This document shows, piece after piece, positions 33,618 through 44,610 of a DNA stretch of 64,000 nt. The notes below the pieces were generated by a model. The model saw nothing but the letters and a program-made list of their open reading frames with translations, had not been told where the DNA came from and did no database searches. Each line of letters begins with the position of its first letter. Positions within the stretch are counted from its first letter, which is position 1. This DNA comes from Bipolaris cookei (Eukaryota; Ascomycota; Dothideomycetes; Pleosporales; Pleosporaceae): assembly GCA_002286855.1 (NCBI GenBank), contig NRSV01000046.1:186001-250000 (forward strand). The letters run 5' to 3'. A program made the position numbers and the translations under genes.

Positions 33618-34610
33618 ATGGCATCAATCGATCAACCACTGAGCAACGGGATCCTGCTCGTCACTGGAGGCGCATCAGGTACGCATCATGCCCCACAAGA
33701 TTACATCGAAGTCTCATTGTATCAAGGCATTGGTTTTGGCGTGGTGAAACAAGCTTATGAACTTGGTACGCGAGTCCTCGTCGCAGACCTCAAAACAACA
33801 CCCGACTTCGACAACTTCGCAGCCGGCAAAGACAACATCGTCTATGTCCAGGCCGATGTGACGCGCTGGTCCAACTTTGACAAGCTCTTCGACGTATGCG
33901 AGAAGAAATGGAATGATGTTCCAGATGCATATGCCATCTGCGCTGGACTTTTCGAACCGGACTTTTCGAACTTCTGGAAGGACCCGGAAAAAGAGGAGGG
34001 GTACATGCAGGTTGATGTTAATGTGAACCACCCAATCAAGTTGACGAGGTTGGCAATAAGAAAGAGCTTAGGAAAAGGAAAGCGGGCAAGTGTTTGCATC
34101 ATCGTAAGTTTTGCTGGCCGAATTGAGCCGTTATTAATTTGAGAGCGGCCTAAGCGTCACAAGATTAACGCATCACAGGCGTCTATTGCGGGAATCTCTG
34201 GCAACCTAGCAGCACCTCTATATTGCGCAACCAAACACGCAATCATCGGATTCGTAAAGTCTCTCGCAACTAGTGAGCCTCTGACCGGAGTCAAAATTAC
34301 CGCCCTCTGCCCCGGCGGTGTACTCACACCAATGTTCGACGCCACAAAGATGAAGCAATTCTCTCTTACTCGAGAGGCAGCACTGAGACCAGATACATGT
34401 GCGAAACATCTATTAGAACTCCTGCAGAAGAAGGAATACCCGTGTGGAAGCATGCTAGAGCTCACCCTTGCTGGCATGAGACTCATTCCAGAGTGGGGCA
34501 TAGAACCGCCAGCAGGTATGGGCACTGGTCAACAAGTTGATGAAGTCTCTATGAACAGCTTGTTGCAACCAATCAAGGATACATTGGATGTGGAAAAAGC
34601 GACGTTGTAA
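33618..34610 (+). CDS. classical short-chain dehydrogenase/reductase (15-PGDH-like)
   Basis: Exons 33618-33678, 33727-34103 and 34179-34610 encode 289 residues. The NAD(P)-binding motif TGGASGIG (16-23) is formed only after removing the 48-bp first intron. An acidic D41 at the end of the second strand (VLVAD) favours NAD over NADP. The active site is Ser148 (ASIAG) with Tyr161-x3-Lys165 (YCATK), and PGG (191-193) follows as usual. The NNAG motif is altered to ICAG (91-94). The spacing and the overall length match the 15-hydroxyprostaglandin-dehydrogenase-like branch, which oxidises secondary alcohols; the true substrate cannot be read from sequence. The gene is convergent with the secreted Cys-repeat gene, 351 bp away, and is not part of a recognisable pathway cluster. 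Confidence 0.88.
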
Positions 34611-34961
34611 GTAAGCCTGGCTTGTAGTCCAGGGCATCATCGCAGTGTAGATATTAAGAACGATATAAGCAGCAATTGAGAGCGTGTTAAGTGATACGAG
34701 ATGTGAGTGATCCTAGCCGCTCGTCACAATGCCAACTTCAGCCCGTCCCTAAGTTTCCCAAAATACACGTATTTATCACTACAGTCGTATATTCGCTACA
34801 TGAATTTCTCCCTAGGAAGGACTGCGGAATGCTCATGTCACAAGACATATATTACCAAGATAGTATATTCTAAAAGACACCCAGAAACATGACTGCATTC
34901 TTAATCTCATCTGACATTACCATACTAGTCTTTGCAACTATTTTTCCACAAAACCCCAAGT
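34611..34961. other. convergent intergenic spacer
   Basis: This is the 351-bp interval between the stop codons of the dehydrogenase (+) and Cys-repeat (-) genes. It is AT-rich with no coding signal and probably holds both 3' UTRs. Confidence 0.6.
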
Positions 34962-36653
34962 CTAGGATACGACAACGTGAACACCCTTTTTGACAGTCTC
35001 ATCACACTCTTTACAAGCGTCAAACCCTTTGAAAGTCGGGTCAAACTTGCTGTAGCACTTGCCTATGAAATCCCAGATCATCATCTTCGGGGCATTGGCA
35101 TCATACGGGGCTTGGGCGTCCGACTTCTGCTCAGGGTTAGTCTTGACGACCTCTGTTTGGCCAACCTGGGATGTGTCACCGTCAACAGGGATGCCCTTGT
35201 CATACAGGCAGGGGAGACACGAGGTGTAGTAATCTTTGCCTTTGGCGCACGCTGCTGTGCACCTGAAGACACCGGTTACCGGGTCCCAGACGTACAGCAG
35301 ACGCTTGTCGATTGTCTTGCTAGGCTCGGCGGTAATGATTCGACGGACCCAGGGACGCGGCACCAGAGGTGGGAGGGATTTTACGAGCTCCTCGCAGTAC
35401 TTGCAATAGTCGGAAGGGTTGTTTTCGACGGCTGGATTGCATCCTTTGACACATGCACTAATACGACACATGAGCTCGAGGTCTGTGGCATCCCAATTTG
35501 ATGGAGTAAGGTCGTCAGTCGCGGTAATAAGACCAGTCTGTCCAGGTCCAAAGGGCGGTAGTCCTGCATCCCATCTTCTCCAGAGTTCGTCGCACGGCCT
35601 GCACGTTTTCTCCGTCTTTTCTTCGGCGCAGTGTACCACACAGTTCCAGATCTCAGCGTATGCCACTGCCTTTTCAACTGACAGGCCAGCAGGCGTTGCC
35701 ATTGCCAGTTGCTGGCGCCAGGCTGCCTCACATTCCACACAGGATATCAACCTGTTGCGAGAGCAATCCTTCACGCAGTTCCAGAAATCGACCTCTTCCT
35801 TGTGTCCACGGGCGGATACCATTTTCTGAGACTCGTCCCAGAGCGCATCGCAGCTCGTGCATGGTGTAGCGCCGTCGCGCATGCACTGTACCGCACACTC
35901 CCAGAGCCTCTCGTAAGCCATCGACTTTCTAGCCAGATCAACAGAGTCCCGAGCTTGCTTTATACCCCGGCCCCAAGGATCGTATCGAACCGGCTGAGTG
36001 GAAGGCGTCACTCCTCCGAGCCGCAACTTTTGGTCGCACCGCTCGCACGCCTCGTGCCCGAACTGACTGCACGCGCTCCAGCAGACCCACATTTCCCCGT
36101 CGCTCAGCAACTGTAGGTTCACACTACGGAGAGGATCGTCAAAGCCAGTTTCCTTGTACCCATTACAGGGTGGATATCCGTCAGGTTGAGGTTGTAAGTA
36201 CATACCGCAGGAATGAATGCAGCCCTCCAAACCCCGCGAGTGGCACAATCCTTTACATAGATTATAGCACAACATATTCACTGGCGTCGGTCCCGCTTTC
36301 GCAACCTCGGTCCTGGGCACAATTGTGGTGGTTTTGGTAGGTGTAATATTTTCACCGTCGTTGCCTCCTACAACAGCCGCTCTCCAACCATCTTCATTTT
36401 CGGAATACCACAGCGGAGCGATTTTATAAGGGTCCTTGTATACGCCTACTCCGTTTTTATGCCGCCATGTAGGTTCTGGGCCGCTTCTAGGTTCGCCTGT
36501 AGGCAGGTCAAAGAATGTTGTGGGATAGGGCATGTGCAGGGTTTCTTTTCGGGGGGAGACCTTGGAAGAGGCGAAGGGCTTGATAACTGGAAATACGGGG
36601 GTCGCTGAAGCAAGAGAGAGGAGAGTTGTAAGAACAAGGCTTTTGACCTCCAT
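34962..36653 (-). CDS. secreted protein of about eight tandem Cys repeats, unknown function
   Basis: The single exon encodes 563 residues. Residues 1-18 are a signal peptide (hydrophobic LVLTTLLSLASA, then TP). A Pro/Thr-rich stretch leads to tandem cysteine units. The core unit is aromatic-x-C-x3-C-x(7-9)-C-x2-C, often followed by an Asp/Glu-rich DxLW-like end: C191/195/203/206, C253/257/265/268, C293/297/305/308, C338/342/351/354 and C465/469/479/482. Variant units lie at 129-149, 396-420 and 533-550; the last lacks its first Cys. Units are separated by 25-60 residues. The pattern predicts repeated disulfide-linked helical hairpins outside the cell. There is no membrane span, GPI signal or catalytic motif. 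I know no named family with this pattern; a wall, adhesion or host-interaction role is conceivable but unproven. The ATG gives a perfect signal peptide. Confidence 0.82.
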   Translation of the reverse strand: MEVKSLVLTTLLSLASATPVFPVIKPFASSKVSPRKETLHMPYPTTFFDLPTGEPRSGPEPTWRHKNGVGVYKDPYKIAPLWYSENEDGWRAAVVGGNDGENITPTKTTTIVPRTEVAKAGPTPVNMLCYNLCKGLCHSRGLEGCIHSCGMYLQPQPDGYPPCNGYKETGFDDPLRSVNLQLLSDGEMWVCWSACSQFGHEACERCDQKLRLGGVTPSTQPVRYDPWGRGIKQARDSVDLARKSMAYERLWECAVQCMRDGATPCTSCDALWDESQKMVSARGHKEEVDFWNCVKDCSRNRLISCVECEAAWRQQLAMATPAGLSVEKAVAYAEIWNCVVHCAEEKTEKTCRPCDELWRRWDAGLPPFGPGQTGLITATDDLTPSNWDATDLELMCRISACVKGCNPAVENNPSDYCKYCEELVKSLPPLVPRPWVRRIITAEPSKTIDKRLLYVWDPVTGVFRCTAACAKGKDYYTSCLPCLYDKGIPVDGDTSQVGQTEVVKTNPEQKSDAQAPYDANAPKMMIWDFIGKCYSKFDPTFKGFDACKECDETVKKGVHVVVS

Positions 36654-38528
36654 CTTGCCGGTGTTGTTCTGATCCTTTGGCGCCTGTCAGATTGGCCGTG
36701 AAGAAAGATCTAGGGAGGCTTGAAAGACGTCTGAAGGGGTTTGGATCTTTTTATGTGACATCCACCAAAGTAAGGGGAAAGTGCGCGAATGTAAAAGAAG
36801 GGATCAAATATCATACTTATATCCAGAGGGTGGGCATTCCTTACACCATGATCGTGATATGGTTGAGAGTGGGGTGTTTTCACATAATGACGAGATTGAA
36901 AGATCTGTTCGAAAACCAATATTGGCCAACAGCAGGAATGACATATGCCACTTATATAGCTTTGAGAACTAACAAAGTAAGTGGAAGTCGAGAACGATGT
37001 TTTTATTATTATTATTATTGTTGTTGGTCAAAATCTCGGTTCGAGGAGTAATATTATCTAGATTTACTTATGAACTACAGCTCATTGTGCCCAACCCTTT
37101 GTACACTGATTTTTTGCGTCTCATAAACTCTCCCTTGGCTTGCATATCCACTGAACACTCAAATGTCGCCCGAACGTCATAGAATGAATAGTATTCTGGT
37201 ACCATGTCCGTGCTTCGCTTGCTTTCCCTGAAGATTGATATTGTAATCAATCCCTCCACGACTTTACAATCCGCGGTTCGGGCGTACGGCCGAAATTCGT
37301 TAAGTAACGCAACATAATTAACCATTTCTCTGCTGGGGCCACATGCGAGGCAACCAAGACACCTGTTATCATAGAGCGCGTGATATACTTCCGTATTCAT
37401 GATTCAGCAAGTTGAACCATTGGCTCAATCTCTCAGAATAGCCAGCCTGTTCACAGCCCTGATGTGCAATTTTGGCTTCAAAGGATCCGACCTGACACTG
37501 TGAAGCCCAAGATTTGGTGCAACATCAGTGGTTGATTGATTACATGTCCTTCTACCCTGCATTTCACATCAACATATGTAACTTGGGTCTTGATACGAAT
37601 CGAATATGTATCGCAAGAGTAACGTATGCAGCTCATCGAAATGGAATTGCGACAATAGAGCTCCTGCTGGCGAAGATTGACTTACTGCAATGTATGTCAA
37701 AGCAACCGATGTTGGATTGTCCAAGGCGCTGCTGATTGCACTCTCTCCGTTGACAACTCGACCAAATTTCCTTAGATCCGCAAGTGTGCCGAGAAAAGAA
37801 CATGATACCTATTCTCCTGTATTCGAAATACATTTTTTTTGCGGAGATAGGCGGGAAACCCCCCCAAAATGTGACTTGAGCGTTTTGAAGAAATAAGTAC
37901 TCGGCATGTATGCCCACTGATCTAGCTGACTTTGTAACAACTAAGCAAAGGCGGGCTGTGACTTTCCCAAAAATATCTCTTTTAGGATCTACGTTGCCGA
38001 AAGGACCGTTGCGATGTCAAAGACGGTAGTGCAAGGAAGTTGATTGGCGGCCAAACTGGCCGCTGTGGATCTCAGACAACCCTGTTGGTGATCCACATCC
38101 ATCTGAGGAATTTCATCCCCTCTCACTGATGTGGCTTCGGTAACAAAACTGTAAAGGTGATGTAATTGTAGCCAGCTGTACATACGCTGCGCAGATGCAA
38201 CGTGAGACTGCAATCACCCATGCTCTACGGCTTCGTGTACTCTGTCTCAAGAATATGCTATGTCTTTATGAAATTCGATGTCCGCTAGAATACCTCTGCA
38301 TCTGGATGGGATCGGCATTGAACATACGTATGCATGTACAAATGTCCTGTATGTGCTAAGGTTGTGGGGCTCCGCAGACCCTTGTCTGTCTTAATAAACT
38401 CCGAATAGGAGCTATGCGCCCTACTCTAGAAGCGTGACCCGAGGATTGTGCCACGATGTGACCAGGATGTTACTCAATTTTAAGCTGGTGGAGGAGCAGC
38501 ATGGAAAGCGCGAGAAGACCATTAGCCA
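36654..38528. other. 1.9-kb gene-poor spacer
   Basis: The left part is the promoter of the Cys-repeat gene (minus): a GCTATATAAG box reads on that strand at 36960-36951 and a perfect CCAATATTGG palindrome lies at 36916-36925. A short TTA/TTG trinucleotide run is near 36999-37024. A 110-codon minus frame at 37068-37400 has no recognisable feature. A 7-bp hairpin GCGGCCA-AAC-TGGCCGC lies near 38047-38063. Confidence 0.5.
36951..36960 (-). promoter_or_regulatory. TATA-box candidate of the Cys-repeat gene
   Basis: GCTATATAAG on the minus strand, about 300 bases upstream of the ATG at 36653, matches the eukaryotic TATA consensus. No other strong TATA element lies between it and the gene. Transcription start is not known. 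Confidence 0.4.
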
Positions 38529-40028
38529 CTAGGAGGATACAATACCCCCCACACGTCTGTCGAATTCCCTCTTCCAGAGCGGCATCATGGACCTCGGCCG
38601 TGGGTTCTCTACACCTTCGTCGAAAACTTCAATCAGAACCTGGTGGTTTTCCGCAATGTACCTCGCACTCGATGATCGGTATTGGCGAATGATCGCCTTA
38701 TGTAGATTTAGCAGCTTGTCCTGGCGTCGCGCCACTATATTCTTGAAAAGAGCTAGGAGAGACTCTTCAGATGGCTCCGGGAAGTTTGTGTTGACATGGA
38801 GCTCTCGCATACTATCGGGAAGCATGTCACCCATACATGGTATGTCTGCATGGCGCCATGCGATGGCGCCTTCAGGAATTCTTGCTTCTGCGCCCTGTCT
38901 CTGACCACTTTCTAGTGGCGGTCCGCAGAAACACTCGACATCAACTTCTAATCTTTCTAATTTTGTGAAGCGGAGAAATGAAGACAACCCGTTTACGATT
39001 TCACCAAACAGTTCGTCGATGGTTATCGCAATGTCAACTAAGGTCCCGCTGCAATAGTTGGCGAGCGTTTCTAGGACCTCTCCAGGGTTCCAGTCGTATT
39101 GGACACCGTGCCATTTGGTTTGGTGTGAGTATCTGAACACCTGCAATGCTGGTACATTTGACAGAAAACCTGCGAGACCAGTTGCATTCATACAACAGCT
39201 TGCAAACTCGACTCGCGTCAGGGGCGACTTCGCTTTTGGATTTAGCCAGCGGAACCCGGGACCCCCCCAGCCTTCGTCGACAGCTGTACAGCTAACTGCA
39301 TAGATATTTCTAATACTTTTCAACACCATGAGCGGCTCTATAACCTGGAGGCCAACTCTGATATCGTATCCTTCCTCCACGAATGGTAACAGGGTCTCCA
39401 ATTGCGCCAAAGGCTTTTGTCGATGCCCTGGGGCGTTGGAAATGGAAACCAAAGACTGCACAAGGGGAACAAGATCCTCGGCGCCTTCACCTTCTCGAGT
39501 TTCATGCCACCTGTCGGGTAGCTGTAGCACTTTGAGATTGGGCAACAGACTCAACAAAGCAATAGTCGCGTACAGTTTGTCGATTTTGGATCCATTATGG
39601 GTCCTATCCTCTTCCAGAATCTGGCTCCACCATTCGTTCTCGTCGGCATTGGCGTAAAGTTCGGTCCTTCGCAGCAAGCTTTTAATCTCTTCCATTGCCT
39701 GCTCGTCATCGCGGAAGCTATACTCGGCATCTTCGTCCATAACCTCATCTTCTGAGCCGCGGTTCCACAAGAATAAGGTCTCGATGTACTCAGCAATGAT
39801 CGGTTCACGTGATATCTCGTGCAAGATAGCCAGTATGTCACGAAGGCGAGTTGAACTCAAATTAGATATGTGGCGCCAGGTCCTTTTTAGAGAATTATGG
39901 CGTTGAATCTGGGATGCGGCTCGACCATAAACGGCACGGCATGAGAGGACGAAGTTTTCCAGACCATCGGGTGCCGTGCGGTCGATGATCAGGTCAAGGA
40001 TCTCGGGCGGGAGATCGAGGAGACCCAT
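38529..40028 (-). CDS. F-box protein with LRR-like C-terminal region
   Basis: The single exon encodes 499 residues. The N-terminus (residues 1-35: LLDLPPEILDLIIDRT, then LSCRAVY) fits an F-box, the element that docks on Skp1 in SCF ubiquitin ligases. The remainder contains irregular leucine-rich segments (LLSLLPNLKVLQLP, LTRVEFASCCMN, LERLEVDVECF) typical of fungal F-box proteins that recognise substrates by an LRR-like surface. An acidic patch (EDEVMDEDAEY) sits near residue 95. No introns are needed. These families are large and variable in filamentous fungi, and the F-box remnant at 31878 is a distant relative at most. The substrate is unknown. Confidence 0.75.
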   Translation of the reverse strand: MGLLDLPPEILDLIIDRTAPDGLENFVLSCRAVYGRAASQIQRHNSLKRTWRHISNLSSTRLRDILAILHEISREPIIAEYIETLFLWNRGSEDEVMDEDAEYSFRDDEQAMEEIKSLLRRTELYANADENEWWSQILEEDRTHNGSKIDKLYATIALLSLLPNLKVLQLPDRWHETREGEGAEDLVPLVQSLVSISNAPGHRQKPLAQLETLLPFVEEGYDIRVGLQVIEPLMVLKSIRNIYAVSCTAVDEGWGGPGFRWLNPKAKSPLTRVEFASCCMNATGLAGFLSNVPALQVFRYSHQTKWHGVQYDWNPGEVLETLANYCSGTLVDIAITIDELFGEIVNGLSSFLRFTKLERLEVDVECFCGPPLESGQRQGAEARIPEGAIAWRHADIPCMGDMLPDSMRELHVNTNFPEPSEESLLALFKNIVARRQDKLLNLHKAIIRQYRSSSARYIAENHQVLIEVFDEGVENPRPRSMMPLWKREFDRRVGGIVSS

Positions 40029-42055
40029 GGCAGCGTTGCTGGGAACGGGTGATGATTTTGGAGCTTGCCAACAACAATAAGGCTGGGAAAAAGCAGATAA
40101 AAGTGTAGGGGAAGGGTTTTCTCTGGTGGTGAAGAAAGAGACTCAAGAGATGCAGCAATCTGGATATCGAAGAACCAAGATGGAGCTTCGCTACTGAGGG
40201 GCGGCTCTTGAGCGTCCGTGCGCAGATTTCGTAGTCTGCGGTCATTGAGGGCTAGACCAGTTGAGGAGCGGGCATGATCGGAAACTTCTGGAAAGGCCAT
40301 TTCTTCTTGATTGATTGTGATTGGTTCCGGCCGAGTGCTCCTTTGGTGCACGGGTGAGAGTACTTGGTGGGGGTGCGCTTACTTAATGTGCATTAGTCTA
40401 ATACCACCTGTTACCCTTCCTGCAACTTTGCAGGGTTGGACTGGCTTCAGATACCCTACTATCTACTTTCTCTTTTTACAGAATTTAGAATGGGCTGTTG
40501 TGTTGCCTCCTCTGATCGCAGCGCTCATCAAGTTTGCTTCCGGTCACCCGCCGCGCAGGCGGAATGTACGGTATGGCAAGTGTTTGTCAACCACAAGAGG
40601 CTAGCTCCTTTGTACTGTCAGGCATGTCAGACGGCAGCTCCAAGTGGGGGATTCTAGATATTCGGTAAATAAGAGATCATGGTACGATGAGCCATGAGGG
40701 TCTAGAACACACTGTTAGCGAAATTCCTACGTACTAGTATCTATCACACACTTCAGTGTTCAAATCTGCTCTTGCGATATCAAGTATTCTCACTTGGGCA
40801 CCTGGCACTCATACTTGTTGTAGATGGATGCCGTTTTCTCTACGTTTGTTTGCCATATGCATTATTAAACCCATTTGAAGTGGCTGCAGTGTCTCGGTGT
40901 TCTTGTTTTAAGCCTGCTTTGCCAATTCATTGTTCTTGGAAACTGGTCCTGTCTGTGCTGACCTTGCTGTTTTGAGGCTAAACATGAGGCGGAACTACGA
41001 TCATGCTCTCTCTCATGACATACGTAGGGTCAATAGCTTCCGATAGGAACCATGTACTATTTTTGTAGACTTCGCGCCTTGGTCTACGATATCGTACAGC
41101 CCAATCGGGTGACAAGCATGATTAGTCGCACCAGCCCGCGATTACCGCCAACTTAGACTGCTGAACCTATCCTTTTCAAGCTTACACCCCGGTTGACTGC
41201 ACTGTCGTTTCTGAGAAATTATCGAAAGTCCTGGGGAACCTATTTCATTAGGTGATTCGTGACCCAGAATTTTCAGAGTTGGTTCTTGGAAATGCAGGGG
41301 TTATGGCTGACCCACAAGACGTTCGTAACGTCGAGAGTCGCCATTCCGTACTTGGCCGAAGTACGGATCGATCTGAGAGGAAGCTGTCAGCATACGTATA
41401 TTGTTATAATAGCTCTCTCTGTCCATATGATAGGTAATAGAAGGGATACCCTGATGAGAAAAGAAACCATAGCCAACAACCCATGGAAGCTTGTATGGCC
41501 ATGATTCCGCATTGATAAGCGTACATTTAGAGTGTTGTCGTTGTAACACCGATTATTTTCTAAGTCGTCTCATTCCACTATGCTTAGGTCAAAGTACCCA
41601 AACATGTACCAGACGTAATGGCGTGACAGCTGGATGACCCGAAGTTGATATTACTATTCGGAAACATGACTGGTTGCCGCCATAGTGCCATTGGTATATC
41701 AATCACATTAGTTGAGTATTTACCAGGTAGGTATCGTGAATCACTCCCTGAGTAGGAAGCGTTCTGCTGCATGAAGACTTGCGCAGCATCAAGCCAGCAT
41801 TGTATTTCGCGCGAAACAACACAGCAGGGACTCAGCAAAGGTCACGGCAAGACTTCTATGCAAAATTGGTTCCATCTGATAGTTTGCAAGAAGCTTGAAG
41901 ATGGACTGTGGAATATTCTCCAGACGTTGATGGTGAGGTGGCAATGGCAGAAGGGTTTCTTGCCAACTGAGGAACGCGCTAGGCCACTAGCGCGCTCCAC
42001 TTGTCCTCAAGGGAAGAAAGAGCCGCGCAACACGAACAACGGAATCCACTAACAT
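40029..42055. other. 2-kb gene-poor spacer
   Basis: The first few hundred bases are the promoter of the F-box gene. The remainder is AT-richer and holds only frames under 95 codons. A 9-bp inverted repeat with a 5-nt spacer lies at 41345-41367 (separate entry). No transposon end, target duplication or RNA gene was identified. Confidence 0.5.
41345..41367. repeat. perfect 9-bp inverted repeat
   Basis: TCCGTACTT and AAGTACGGA flank the pentamer GGCCG. It could form a hairpin, or be a symmetric protein-binding site, but it lies in a gene-poor spacer with no gene start within 650 bases. Confidence 0.7.
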
Positions 42056-42283
42056 ATGGCCATATCACCAGGAATGAAGCTGATATATCGTGTCGCACAC
42101 ATCTCGTTTGTACTGTTTCTATCTACTTTACTCATATACAGCGTCTACTATGCTTTCGCCATACTCGTCGAGGGCCAGCATCCTCACTTACCGCCCCCGA
42201 AAGAGGACGTTAGTCCTCGCAAACCCTCACCACAAGATATAGTAAGCTGCCTAAACGTGCGCGATCGGCTTGATAATTTTTGA
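42056..42283 (+). CDS. possible small single-pass membrane protein
   Basis: The frame starts at ATG 42056 and encodes 75 residues. A strong hydrophobic segment covers about residues 14-38 (VAHISFVLFLSTLLIYSVYYAFAIL), with a basic residue before it and a Pro/Lys-rich hydrophilic tail after it. This is compositionally protein-like and unlike the other short frames nearby, but there is no conserved motif and no neighbour that supports it. A GTAAGC at 42240-42245 could be a splice donor that would change the C-terminus. It may be a chance frame. Confidence 0.25.
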   Translation: MAISPGMKLIYRVAHISFVLFLSTLLIYSVYYAFAILVEGQHPHLPPPKEDVSPRKPSPQDIVSCLNVRDRLDNF

Positions 42284-42884
42284 GATACTGATGGTGCATA
42301 GGCTAGGTCTATGAATACGATGTGGAATTATCTCGATGATTGGGACGAGGACCATTGCCTTAATGTATGCGAGGCGTCCTGGATTGCATGCCGATTGAGG
42401 AATTGCGAACACCTTCCTGGGGTTCGAAAGCAAGAGCTGTGAACCCATGGTGCAACCACTTTGGTGAATTGATGGTTTCGGGTGGGTAGGATCCCCCAGA
42501 TCATGACGATTAGACCAGGAGACTCGGACAGCTTGTGCTATCACGTTAGGTCCTTTTATTTCTCAGGGCAGAGATGTTGACGGATCAGAAAGCGACCCTT
42601 TTTAAGTCCAAAGTCTCAAGGAATGTTATTTTTGTACTGCAAAAACTTCTTTCGATGCTGAATATGGATATATCTAAGAGGTAGGAGATGTCAAGAATAT
42701 CATAGTCAGCGACTGACTGGAAACACTAACAGATATTCGGCCTGGTGTCAAATTCCTGATCACAACGCTTCTACGATTGATAGTTGCTGGAATAGGGTGT
42801 CAGATTTTACCATGCATTAGTTCACGACGTATTGAAACCAGCCTTTGGGCAATCCATCTGTCACGTCATGGCCACCCTCTGTAT
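42284..42884. other. intergenic spacer
   Basis: This is AT-rich DNA containing the 3' flank of the BTB gene. No coding or structural signal is seen. Confidence 0.5.
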
Positions 42885-43727
42885 TCAACCCCAGTTCACA
42901 CTCTCATCTATATCCGGATTTGCGTCTAGCCAGGCTCTCACATCTCCTACATCAACCACCAAGCCCGGGTGCTTCTTCAGCGCATCCACAAATGCGTCTC
43001 TCATCCCTTTATCATCATCTGGTGTAGCTGTGAACGCCTCTTCCAGTGCATTGGCCAGTTCTAAGCTCTCATCCTGCCAATAAACATGCAACACATCCTC
43101 CACACCCTGCTGTGCATACGATTTGAGATCAAACATGTCCAGATAGTCTGCAACTGTGTAGATGCGCACATGCATGAGGAGATGAGCAGGAGCAAGACAC
43201 TTCCCAGCACAAGGACACTTGCGTTTGAAGATATTCGGACTGCCAGCAGGTCCTTCTAGGAGAGCCAAGCTGCTGTGCTTGCAGTAGCCGGTTGCCGGGA
43301 TGGGGATTCCGTACGGAAGCGCATACATGCCTGTGTACATGTAATCCAAGATCTGTTTCATGGACAGCGCGTCAACATCCGGCACATCGACTTCCTTGCT
43401 GCTGATTTCCTATACAATTGGTTTAGATATAAGGGACAGCTAGATTCAGGGGAAAGAGGGGAGGCTTACGCTGCCGCTGAAGCGGAACATGCGCGCGAAG
43501 TAAGGTGACGAGGCTGACAGAATGGCCTTATGCGCCATGTACCGCATCCCCTCGCATATGACTGCAAAGTCCGCTGTTTCATCCCCGAGCGCCAATTTGG
43601 TCTGCTTGGTCTTGGGTTTGCTGGGTGTGTGTGGAAAAGTCTCTACGCGAGAGATCGGAGACGCTCTGCAATGCGGGGTTTTTGGGTCCGCTCTGAATCC
43701 CAGAGGCGATTTCTCAACAGAATTCAT
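42885..43727 (-). CDS. BTB/POZ domain protein
   Basis: Exons 43727-43470 and 43409-42885, joined in phase 0 across a 60-bp intron, encode 260 residues. The BTB fold begins at about residue 50 (DFAVICEGMRYMAHKAILSA, then SPYFARMF), followed by ISSKEVDVPDVDALSMKQILDYMYTG. A Pro/Tyr-rich, Cys-containing insertion (KRKCPCAGKC) separates this from the helical end with LMHVRIYTVADYLDMFDL. BTB proteins dimerise and often act as Cul3 ubiquitin-ligase adaptors; fungal examples of this short form mostly lack other domains. The frame extends upstream only through a GTG, so the ATG at 43727 is used. The Cys/Pro insertion is unusual for the domain and may bind metal, which is speculation. Confidence 0.8.
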
Positions 43728-44610
43728 GATTTGTAGACTCGCGGTCGGTTCCAACACTAATTAGGGGCCCCAGTCGTGCAGCGCAATATGAGTGGTACGA
43801 TGTCTTACAGGAAAGAAACGACAAGAAGCTCTTTAGTTCATAACCGTTTGAAATACTATGGCCACTATAGCAACGCGTACGACGATATATGGAGAGCTGG
43901 CTGTCTGTGGGAGCCCGACAAGCGTCGATGATGCCGACGTCGCGCCCTAGTGTAGGAGGCAACGGGTGCGGTCCATGCTCGGCACAGGCAAAGTGGAGGT
44001 GAATGCAAGGATCTCCCACCCGCATTATCTCCGCCCAGCGTCTGCCAAATGTCAGCCTGTACGCTCACAACATCCAATCAATATGGCAGCTGCCTTGGGA
44101 CCAGAAACATATCTGAGGAGGTGCTGCAACTAACTTGGGCAAGCCAGTATCCGGTGTAGGTTTTGATTGGTTGCTTGGCGCTGCTGCCTGTTCTCGTGCA
44201 GTAAGCAAAACAACCAAGACTTTGTTTTTGCTACTTTTTGCAACCAAAGCTGCGATATCAAAGGTATCGAGTCGAGACGAGCCATATGGAAAGGAACAAA
44301 ATCAAAGCTGCCGGGGCTTACCAGGAAAGAAAGACTTTTTATTAAATATCCTACTGTTTCTATAACACTACCACACGCCTGCAGAAACAAGTGAGGAGAA
44401 AGCAGAGCATGTGCTAAGGAGCGACGATAAAAGGCTCATCTTGCAAAGAAAGACCTTGATATAGTTCAATCTGATGAACCCAAGAATTAAAGAGGCTCGA
44501 CTGCCTCGAACCGAGATGGTAAGATGACATGTAGCGCTTATAGCGGCACACCTAGGGGACTGAGGAGACCGGTAGCAGCTGGGCAGAAGCTAACAGTGTT
44601 CACGACCGTA
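43728..44610. other. intergenic spacer
   Basis: This is the promoter of the BTB gene and the 3' flank of the giant repeat gene. No supported gene is present; all frames are short. Confidence 0.5.

Noticed and set aside
40029..42884. Search for a transposon in the gene-poor spacer
   Set aside because: No terminal inverted repeats, long terminal repeats, transposase or reverse-transcriptase fragments were recognised; the one 9-bp inverted repeat is too short to be evidence.
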